This document shows positions 54,501 to 64,000 of a DNA stretch of 64,000 nt, piece by piece. The notes beneath the pieces are model-generated. The model saw nothing but the letters and a program-made list of their open reading frames with translations, had not been told where the DNA came from and searched no databases. This DNA is from Pelecanus crispus. Taxonomy: Eukaryota > Chordata > Aves > Pelecaniformes > Pelecanidae. The stretch spans positions 8,580,542 through 8,644,541 of the forward strand of contig NC_134661.1 of the NCBI RefSeq assembly GCF_030463565.1, given 5' to 3'. The position numbers and the translations under genes were made by a program. Position 1 is the stretch's first letter, and each line of letters opens with the position of its first letter.

Positions 54501-57500
54501 AGCCTGAGGGTGGTATCGCTTAATGAGCCAAAGACCCCTCTGGCTGAAATCAGTTCCTTTCCATCCGAAATGGGCGAGTGCCAATTTTTCTGGGGGTTTT
54601 AAGGTCCTTTTGAACAGACCGGGCAGTGAGTGAGTGAAAGAGGGTCACGTAGACCCTGGCGATGGTCAGGATGCTGTCTGACAGGAGGATGGCTCGCCTA
54701 GGACCTGCTGCTGCCCTCGGCTGTCCCAGTGCCACAGGACCAATTCTCTGAGGCGCCGCTCCCCGCCACCGTACCTCACGTCAAAGCAACGCTGCCTGGC
54801 TCGCCGCATCCCAGGTGCGGGACAAAACCTGTGGGAGAAGGGTGGTTGCGGGGTAGCTGCTGGATGCAGAGCTCCCCTGGTCGGCCTCACTGCTGTGGGG
54901 TGGGGAGGAAGCCAACCTCCCCTGCCTGGAGGCAGGAAACAAGAACCACGTGGGCTGCCTCGCAGACCCGTCTGCCAGCACCTTGCGCTCTCACCGAAAG
55001 CAGCGCGGCTGGGCTTGGGCTCGGGCTCACCGGCTGCCCGCCATAGCACCGGTGGCCCTGTTCTGTATGCTCTGTTTGCAAAGCGAGGAGGGGAACACGG
55101 ACCCCCACCTCGGCGTGGGGGGGTCTCCCCTTTTGGCTCTGCTGCGCTGGTGCTCCAGTGCTTGAAGCGGGAGGCTGCAGCCAGAGCTCCTGCAGGCTCT
55201 CTTCCTCTTTCTGCTGGGAATCTGCTGTGCATCCATCCTCGGGCACTTGCCTGGGCTCTGGCTGTCAGTGTCCGGCTGTCGCATATGCCAGGAATAAAGG
55301 CAGCTCGTGGGCTGCAGCACGCTGCCTTTGCCCAGGCCCCCGTAGCCTGAGTCGGCCGCGGCATGACGGCTGCGCTGGGGTTTGCAGTTGCTGCTGCTTC
55401 CCAGGGAAGGAGGGTCTTGCGGTCTTCATGGCAGGGCTTTTTCCTCCTGCGTTCCAGGTCCCTCGACAGTCATGCTAAGGTCTTTCTCTGACCCCCAGCT
55501 GGGGTTCTGGGACTCCCGCTTCCCATCGCTGAAGTAGCGGTTATCGGAGGGAAAGGCAACGTAAGCTTTCTCGGCAGACTCTGTCGTGTTTGTCCTGTTC
55601 AATTACAATGCAGCAGCAGTGGCACCAGCCGCCGCCTTCCTCTCCCCTCTCTGGGCTGGAGCGCTGCAGGCTCTCGGCAAATGCTGTCTGCGGACATCTG
55701 CTGCCTCCTCCCCCACCGCCTCCTGGCAAGCGGCAGCAGCTTCCCAGCGAACAGCCTGCTCTTTGCATCACCCCCCGCACGCCCGACCAAAGCTCCCTTC
55801 TGCTCTTACAGGCTCCTTCGCAGGACCTTGAAATGGTGGTTTCCCCGCTGCTGGCTCGGCTCCAAGCAGGCAGCCTTCCGTCTCACAAGACCGTAGCTGA
55901 AAAAAATCAGGGTGCCTGATGGAGGGGAAAGGCTTATTAAAGGTGATGCTTACCCGGTTCTGGCTTGTGATTCAAACAGGCAGCCCTCTCCTTGGCAGGT
56001 CTCCAGCCAGCGCCTGGGGCCTGAGGCAGGCGCGGAGTCTGGGGCAAAAAGCTCAGAGCCATTTGAGCGGAGCAGATGCGGCAAGGTCAGCTGTGAGCTG
56101 CGGCCCTGGTGCCAGCGCTGGATGCTCTGGTCCGATGTCTGGCTGGGGGCTGTCGTGCGCAGCTGCGGGGGGCAAAGTTCGCTATTCCAGGTATTCATCT
56201 GGCCCCTTCGGGGAGAAGGGAGGTCTGTTTCTGCTGCGGCCCAGCGGTGGGATGATGTGCTCCTTGGGTGCAGAGGGCAGCAGGGCTGTGGATTTCTGTC
56301 TCCTGAGAGCCACCCCCAGGCTTGGTAGTTCTGCCGTCTTGGCAGCAGGAAGCACCCTGCAAAGTGGCATTTCTGTGGCTTCACGCTCTTGGCGCTGCTG
56401 CACCAGGTTCCCGTCTGTGAGTATGCGTTTGTCACCAGAAAGCGTGGCGGTAGCCTGAGAGGGGATCTTTACCCCAAGCCCAGCCAGTCCCCCTGCGTGA
56501 CAGTCGCCGAGATGCCCTGGCAGCGTCGCGTGCGGTTCTAGCCTGGGGGCTTCTCCGGAGGTGAGAGTGGAGGAGCTGGGAGGGATGGAGCGGAAGGATT
56601 TAATGAAGAGGGCATGCGGGGTGGGGGTGGCATAGCAAACACCTTTCTCCTCAAACTGGTGAAGCAGTAGCTGGGAGCGTGAAGGCAACGCTGGGCTGTG
56701 ATCTCAGGGAAAGCCCAGAAGGAGGGCTGAGGTATGTGGATTAGTCAGAAGAGATGGTAGAGGATGAAAGAGGATTCAGCAGCTCTGACTGTAAAGGCAG
56801 GTTTGGGAGAAGGAGCTGGAGGGATTGCAGGTGGGACATGAAAACAGGAGCTTGGAAAGATGGAATAAACGAAGCCGGTGGGGAAATTTGCCGTTTTGTA
56901 CCTGGATCAGAAGATGCGAGTGCAATTCAAAGGGATTTAGACAAGAAGGCACAAGTCTGTGTTTGGAGGGAGAGGGATCATCATCTTCGTGCTGTGACCC
57001 TCTTTGCGGTGGAGGGGTGCAGAGGCACAGCCAGATCCCCCCTGCCAGCTTGGAGGAAGCGCGGTGTTACAGAGACGCCTTGCTCGGCACACGGTTAGTT
57101 GATAGCAGGTTCTGGCCCCCCTGTTTGGTTTGTAAGACTGCGGTCCATGCCTGTGTCAGGCGTCGAAGAAACAGTGGCAGGAGAGCCGGGTGACTGCCGC
57201 TGGAGGAGCCTGTGAAATTATCTGAATGCCTGTGAAGGATGTGGCATAGAGACGGGAGCTGTGGAGCCAGGCTGGGTCTGGGCGCCTGGCTGACAGCGAG
57301 CAGCGAGGATGGGGGCTGCATGGCGAGCAGGGCCGAGGCTCTGCAGTGTCACCGGCGAAGGGCCCTGGCACACCCATCGGCACGCTTTTGGGTGCCGATC
57401 TGCGGCAACCGGAACCGGTGCTGCTGCATGGAGGGGAAGAGCCTAGAGCGGATCCGGCAGCCAGACCTGAGTCGAGCGCTCGGGTCTCCTGTTTGCCTGG

Positions 57501-59464
57501 GCAGTAACCGCAGGCCCCTCCTCCTCGTCGGCACGGCGCTGAGCACGAAGGAGATGAGGCGAGGGAAAGATGGGGCATGCGTCTGAGAGGAAGATGAGAG
57601 ATGCCGCCGAGAAACAGAACTGAGCTCCCTTCCTCTTTGTGTGCTGGCGGATACTCGGTGGGGTGGGGGCAGCAGGGCTGGGCTGCAGGCCAGAAACGCT
57701 CGCACACATCCCTGGGAGAGGAAGCCGAAATGCTGCAGGAAGCCATGCTCTCGCCTGTACAGGTGATCCAGAGCTGCTGCGTCGCGGGGGTGGGACAGCA
57801 AAGCCATGCCTCCCCCAGCCAGCTGGACCGTGTCCCAGAGCCCGGGAGGAGGTGGCTGAGGAGATAAGGGAGGCCTGGCAGGCAGCCTTTAAAGCCCCCC
57901 CACCCAGGGAATGGGAGCATCACCAGCAGCTGGAGGCGAGACTGGTAGGTCCTGGTGTTTACCCGATGCTGAGGAGAAGCAGAAGGTGCCACATGGAGGC
58001 CGGTCGCTGCCTCCCCCAGGGATCAGCGGGGGAGAGAGGGAAGGCAGCGGGGCATGACGTTACCCTGGGAAGAAAGCACCGATGAGCGGAGGCAGAGGGA
58101 GCGCCGGGGCCCAGGAGGTCGCTGGGTAGGGCATCCTTCCCTTGAGCGGAGAAGGCATGTCAGGAGTCCGGCAGGACCCTGCCAACGGGAGCGTTATCTC
58201 CCGCGAGTGCCCCGGTTGTGACTTTGCACCCACGGGCTTCTCGGAGGGCAGTGGTGTGGCGGGGACAGGCGTGTGGGCTGCAGGGACCGGTGTTGGGCTC
58301 GAGGAGACCGGTGCCTGGCTCTTCTCCCTTCTGCAGCGGTGCCGGGCGCACTCCTGCGAGCCGCCTTTCCCTCCGCGCCGAGGCTAACGCAGGGCTTTAC
58401 CGCAGGCACGTGCCTCTCCGGGCTCTTGTTTTCCCCTGCTAGGAGCCTGAGTCCTGGACGTAGCCCGCCGGCGGGACCTGGTTGCTGGCAAGCCAGGAAG
58501 CAGGCTGGGCTTGCGTGCGGGCGGCTGAGTCCGGGCCCCGGGCAACGCTGAGGCGTCAGCTGGCTCTCGGGGGAGGCGAGCTGCCTCCCCAACCCGGCCT
58601 TGCGCAGGGTGGCCTCCGGTCCCCCGGCGCGTCCACAGCGGCCATCCTCCCCACCCTCCTCTTCCCGCGCTCCTCGAGGGATGGAGCCAGGAGAGACGGA
58701 GGGAAGGAATCGCCCCGTGAAGGGTTAACGGTACGCTCCAGCCCGCTGCTCTGAGCAGCTTGGGCCATGCTGCAGGAGCGGTGTTTAGCAGCTTGCTCCA
58801 GTTGGCGTCTTTCCCAGAATGCTTTGGAAAAGCACTGACCTCTGACCCCCAGTACAAACTGAGCCCAGCACGTGGGAGGGAGAAATTACTCCCAGACCTT
58901 CAGGCTCCAGGGTTTACAAGCTGCCTGCAATAAAGCAGCCATTTTTTCCGACAGTTACTAAATCTCCCCTTTTAGCTCCGCTGCAAACCTCTACCCGTCG
59001 CTCCCCCCCCCCGCCCCCAGCCCCGCGTCTTGCTCCTTCTGCTCAAATCAGAAACATCTCCAAAGGTGAGGCCAGCCTGTTCCCCCCAGGCTGAAGGCTG
59101 GGGAGAGCTCGAGCCGCCGGTCCGCGAGCGATGCCCCTCGCCCTGCAGCGGCGGGTCCCGTCCCGCTTGGCAGCTGGCCTTGCGTCCGTCTGCCTGCTTC
59201 CTGCGTGAACCGGTGCTGGCAGCAGCGGGCTCCCCGGGTGCCTCTGCGGCGGTCCCCAGGGGGGTTCTTGCGCGGGGGTGCGCGTCTGCACCTCTCCTCT
59301 GAGCCCTCACGAGGCTGGTGGGGTGCCGCTGGAGGTGATACCTCGTCTGGGGCGGCTGGCAGACCACCTTTCAGTATTGTCTTAGTGTCCGTGCTGGGGA
59401 CCGGGAGCCAAAGGGCAAAGGTTTTCTTCTCGGCTTTGCGGATGGCTGGGGCAGCTTTGGGCAA

Positions 59465-59530
59465 GGCCGTGGTTTTTCTGTGCCTCCGTTCTGCTATCTT
59501 GAAACGGGAGTAAGAGCCGCAGGGTTTGCA
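59465..59530 (+). mobile_element. Possible MIR-type SINE fragment
   Basis: TTTCTGTGCCTCCGTTCTGC followed by TATCTTGAAACGGGAGTAA resembles the sense MIR core (TCTGTGCCTCAGTTTCC...). Short and weak. Confidence 0.4.
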
Positions 59531-60889
59531 CTTACCTGTCGTCAGCTCCTTAGGTAACTTACTCTGTCTGCGCTCCCCGCAGTGAGCGAGGGATTAATCT
59601 CCAGGGAGGCTGGCCAGTTTCTATGGGAGATCACTGCGTGGGAGGCTCACGAGGCTTCACCAGCTCGTGTTTGTAATGCCTGCTGCAGCTGCAAAGTGCC
59701 AAGTACTGCTTATTCACATACGGTTTCATGACCATCCAGTTGTGTGGAAGCGCCGAGTTGGCGTGGGGCAGTGAGCTCTGCGTGTCTGGTGCCGTGCTGA
59801 GCATGCCAGCGTGTTGCGTTGCCGCAAAGGGTGTGGGGAGCGCGTGTTCATGTTTGCACAGCGCTTTGGGAACAGAACGCGCTCGTTACGAGTGGCTACC
59901 GTGCCGTGGGCGCTGTGGGATCCAGATAAATAAAACGGGAGCTGGTATTTCAAAACAACCTCTTCCCCGCTCCTCCCACCTCCTGTGCACATTCCTTCGG
60001 CAGGGAGCAGGCGAAGGTGGGGAGCTGCCCGCAGCACGCAGCCCTAGCCCACGGCCCGAGAGCGGCCGCGGCGGCAGGCAGCGTACCGCACAGCTCTCTT
60101 CCCGGCAGATGCAGGACACCTCGGACACGCCTCGGATGCGGCAGGTCACCCTGGCCTTGGCCGTGATGACTGGCGGGTAGACGGCACCTGCTCGGGGACC
60201 CAGGCCTCTGTCTCTAGCCCTCGAGGTGGCTGGAGGGAACCAGCTCCGGGGGCAGCCCCTTAGGCTTTCACTGCACTTCTTTTCAGACCCGGCGTTTTTC
60301 CGGGAGCGGCGCTGCGGCGGGAGTCTCGCGCTGCGCGTGGCAGCGGCAGGCGGACCTGTGCTGCGCCTTGCTCTGCGCCGAGCCCCTGGGCACAGTGTGG
60401 CAGGGAAGCCATTTTCCTAAACGTGTCTTGGGCCGGTCTAGGATCTGCTCGACACGCAACAAAAAAGCACGTTCATCTGAATCCCCTTCTCTCCCCTCTC
60501 TGAGAGCTCGGTTTTGTTTTTAAATCTATATGGCAGGCGACCAAACTGGCTGAGTCAGTCAGCTGGCTGGCCACCAGAAGTAAAAATGCGGTTTTGTCCC
60601 CTCCCTCGTTTCCCCCCCCTCCCCCCTGGATTTTTTTTCTCCTTCGCTTAGCGACAGTTTCATGTATTGACAACAAACCTCTTTCTGCCTCCTTCTCTCT
60701 CTCGGGGCCGGGACAAGTGGAAGCTGGTTTTTCTTTTCAGAATTGGGCTAGGGGGAGAAGGTGCAGGATGGCAGCCTGGTTTTGCCTTCTTGCTTCTGCC
60801 TGTAGCGATGCTGCCTGGGAGGAGGGGGAGCTGCCCGCTGCGCCCAGGCCCACGCAGGCTGATGGCAGCGTCCGCTCTCGTACGGGCAA

Positions 60890-60978
60890 TTAGATGGAGG
60901 GACGGAGAAATGAAGTGTCTTGCCCAAGGCCACGCAGGTCAGGCCTGGGAGGATGGGAGCTGAGGAGCGAGTCTCCCT
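60890..60978 (-). mobile_element. MIR-type SINE relic
   Basis: TTAGATGGAGGGACGGAGAA, then AAGTGTCTTGCCCAAGGCCA and CGCAGGTCAGGCCTGGGA, matches the antisense MIR core and flank in order. Confidence 0.55.
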
Positions 60979-63900
60979 AGGCTGCTGGCAGCCGGGAGCC
61001 GTGCCGGCCGTGGGCTGGTTTTCGGGGGCCAGGAGGAGGTGAGAGGCGAAGCTTTGCTCCTGAGCGTTTATAAATGCTCCCGGCTGCCGTGGCGCAGGTG
61101 TGGCTGGTTGAAACGCGCCCTGGAGTCGGTTCTTCCACTGGGAAGATGGGAGCCGACAACTCTCCTGTGCGAACGGCCCGACATCTTGTAGAGGGGCAGC
61201 CAGACGCCGTGTTGTCAAGGGGGGAGCAGGCGTGTTTGGCCTCTCCGCCGGCAGGCTGCGTGGGCAGCTGGCCGGGTTTCAGGCGCCTCACGCCGTTGGG
61301 CCGCACGTGACGCCTGTATCCTGGGGACAGGGGCACGGGCATCTCCTGCGGGCGCGGTTGCGGCAGGGGGGTACAGGAGCTGTCTGCTTGTCTGCTTCCA
61401 CTGCGCTGGAAGTCGTCGCTGGTAAGCACTAATGTTGCTCCCCAAAGCGGGGGGGTTGCACGGCACTCTCCTTGCCCGCTGCACCAAGCATTAGGGCAAA
61501 ACGGTGCACCAGAGCACCGGGAGTCAGGTGTGGACACGAAAGGTTTGAGAGCCCCCGCTTGCTGCTGGCAGCGTTGCCGGGCCTCGGCTTTGGTTTGTTA
61601 ATTCTCAGGAAGCAGCATCCCGGCTTGGGAGCTCAGCTTTCCCCTAGGCTTTCAGGGAAGCCACCGGTCCCTGTCCCGCCTCGTGCTCCAGATGTAGCTG
61701 GGCTTGGGCAGAAGCAGGGTGCGTGCAGAAGGAGTGGTTTTCCGCCCTGTGGCCTGTGGTTTGGCCATCGACATTTTTACTCTCTATGCATCCAACTTCT
61801 GCAGCCCGTCTGTGGGCAGCCTTGTGACCCCTTCCCAGGGTGGAGGGGAGACGGCGCAGGGGGTGAGGCAGGTGTGATCTGAGCACTGCCAGCTCGGCCC
61901 GTTGCTTGTGGCAAGTCCGCGTCCCAGCCTGAACCGTGCGACAGATCGTGGGATCTCGCTGTGTGTCCTGGCTCCCAGGGGGTCACCGGGCACCCGAGCG
62001 TGTGGCACCTCCCGGGAGCAAAACTTACGGGAGCAAACAAAGGAGGCTCCTCAGGGCGAGAGGAGTTTTCAGATGCAAATTGGCCGGTTGGTTTCAGAGA
62101 CCGATTCTTCTTAATTTGTATGTTGATTTTTCGCTATTTCAAATGCATAAATCGCAGCAAATGCTCCAGCCTGACTCTGGCTTCTGTGTACTTCAGCAAG
62201 AGGGCTGCATGAGAGCAAGCAGCCGGTTGGCTGCTGTGAGCCATGCGGGTATCTGAGGATACCCGCACTGGTCTGAACTAGTTTGCTGCTTCCTCCGTCA
62301 TATATCACCGCTCAATTGCGAGACGTACTTCCAAGGCAGCAAAGGCAGGGAAGGGGAGAAATTGATTTACTGTTTTTTACTTTAGCAGGGAAGGATGCAA
62401 TGGGCTAAGAAATGTAAAAAGCGAAATAAATCCTCCAGAACATTTTGCTCCGTTGAAATGAAGGGAACTTAAAGGTGCACGAGGAGGCTTGAGAACACAG
62501 TGGGGAAAGGTGCCTGCGAGCTCCCGGTAAGGCTGAGCCTCTTTGCCACGTGTCACATGGGAAATGCAGAGGTGAGAGGAATGATAGCTATCTTAGTCCC
62601 CGAAAGATGTGTCTCTGCGTGCGTGGTTGTGCCCCCACCTCTTCTCTGATGGTCGGAGGCCCTGCCTATGCTACACAGCTGGAGGTGGCTATGGAAACAC
62701 TGCGACGTGCATGCGTCTGCGGTTCGTGCAGGAGCTGTGGTAGCAGGACAGAAGCGGTGAGGGAAAGTGAGAAGCGCTGCTGGGGTCTGGTGTTTGTCGG
62801 CAGAGATTTCTGGGGCTGAAAACGAGTAGAGGGCAATGGATGCTGCACGTTTGCTGGGCACTAAGGGAAGGAGCTTTGAGGTCAGGAGGTAGCTGTTGGG
62901 GATGCAACTCCCGCATTTGTGTGTGCATAGTCCTCGGCCTGTCCTCACTTCCCTGTCTCTTAAGAGCTTATGCCCGCAGGGTTGAGGAGGTGTGGGAAGA
63001 GGAGAGCTCCGTAGCGATACAGGAGTGTGTCTCTGACGGAATAACCGTGCCTGAAGTAGCCATGCTTTCTCCTTAAACTTATTTGCGGTCATTCAGCGAA
63101 TGTCTGTGGCAGAAGAAGAGTAGGAACGGTTTGGAAGGGAATGTAGTAATTTGGAGTGACCTGCAGGTTGCTGGCACCCGTGGCCGGGTGCTGAGGTCGA
63201 GGGGGTTATTTTCCACCGAATGTGGAGCCCACCGGGGGCCTGAGCTGGTACAGGAGCCATTTATGTGCAGTGCTTTTGGAAGTTGTCTGTGCCGGTGGGT
63301 ACCTGCTTGATCCTGGTACTTAGCTTTTTGCTTTTGCTGGAGAGAAGGAAACAAGACTTGTCTGTTCCATGTTGTCCTGGTCGGTGTCGTTCGCTGCTTC
63401 CCAGGCTCATGCCTCGTTGGATTGCAAACCTGTGGGGATCCTGAAATCCCATTGCTCTTTCTGAGAGAAGGGGGGGGTGGGAAATAACCCTGAAATGGAT
63501 CTGCTGTTTAAATCCTGTCCGCCTCATGATCTGAAACGTCTGACAAACCGCCTGGCCTTCTGCCCCCCGTTTACACCCTAGCTGTGCTGTACTCCTCAAA
63601 ATGCCGGCGCTGCCTTACAGCTGTTTGTGGTGTTCCTCCACCCAACAACATGGGTTTTAATGTTGGGGGAGTGGAGGAGGGAAGCATCCCCGAGGGACTA
63701 CTTAACTTCCACACCTGCTTACATTCTGCTCCCCGGGCAGGTGACTGGCGTTCGGCGCAGTCTGTTTCTAACCTCATCACCAGGAAAGACGCTTGTAACA
63801 AGGTCTGACCCATGGGCAAACTTCTAAACAAACACAAACTCCTGCATCAAATCAATACCTGGATCAATGGGTTTTTTTTCCCTCTGTCAGAAATAGAGTA

Positions 63901-64000
63901 TAGCTGTGTTGACTCAGTCTGCCGAGGCTGTTTCCCAGCACATCTCCCTGTCAAAGGCTGAAACGAAGAGCTGGAATTTCAAGCTCTTTCCATTTACATT

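Larger units (their letters stand above)
43508..64000 (+). other. BCL9L: Probable long first intron of BCL9L
   Basis: 20.5 kb with no exon I recognise. Known N-terminal BCL9L sequence (starting MHPENKLTNHGK in human) and its HD1/HD2 motifs were looked for and are absent. Present are MIR relics and simple G, C and T runs. Composition falls from CpG-rich at the left to ordinary GC-rich further right. Regulatory elements are likely, but none can be named from the sequence. Confidence 0.4.

Noticed and set aside
56754-57193. Protein-like + strand frame near 56.8 kb
   Set aside because: Isolated, no recognised domain, no convincing splice partners and no BCL9L resemblance.

Overview
This is nuclear DNA from a bird. 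The genes are vertebrate genes split by GT-AG introns. Three antisense 3'-end fragments of CR1 LINEs, the dominant avian retroposon, lie at about 3.4, 3.6 and 36.0 kb. The window is GC-rich with many CpG islands, as expected for a microchromosome. Gene order and orientation (SLC37A4 +, TRAPPC4 -, RPS25 +, CENATAC -, FOXR1 -, then the expected BCL9L promoter +) are the human 11q23.3 block read in reverse, which is on chromosome 24 in chicken. I cannot name the species from the sequence.

0-20.3 kb is compact and gene-rich. SLC37A4 (ER glucose-6-phosphate transporter) enters from the left edge without its first about 127 codons and keeps a small in-frame cassette exon. It is tail-to-tail with TRAPPC4 (TRAPP tethering subunit), with about 110 bp between the two ends. 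TRAPPC4 is head-to-head with RPS25 (40S ribosomal protein) across a 138-bp bidirectional CpG promoter. RPS25 converges on CENATAC (minor-spliceosome/centrosomal protein, formerly CCDC84). FOXR1, a divergent forkhead factor, follows on the same strand as CENATAC. Every coding exon of TRAPPC4, RPS25, CENATAC and FOXR1 could be placed with consistent reading phase, giving proteins of 219, 125, 380 and 305 residues.

20.3-34.8 kb holds no gene I can recognise. UPK2, which lies between FOXR1 and BCL9L in mammals, was not found. The stretch has only homopolymers, microsatellites and unremarkable sequence.

34.8-44 kb is a series of CpG-rich blocks with two large C-rich minisatellites (about 35.0-35.35 and 40.7-41.2 kb). 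A 385-bp sequence occurs twice as direct copies about 2.5 kb apart (39.6 and 42.1 kb), on either side of the second minisatellite. A strong CpG island ends in a good + strand splice donor at 43,507/43,508, with a short upstream ORF. By synteny this is the best candidate for the BCL9L promoter and 5'-untranslated first exon.

44-64 kb looks like a long first intron. It has no recognisable BCL9L coding exon, only faint MIR-type SINE relics and simple repeats. I see no sign of an unknown multi-gene system. The most interesting items are the duplicated 385-bp element, the block-structured minisatellites, the conserved SLC37A4 cassette exon and the apparent absence of UPK2.
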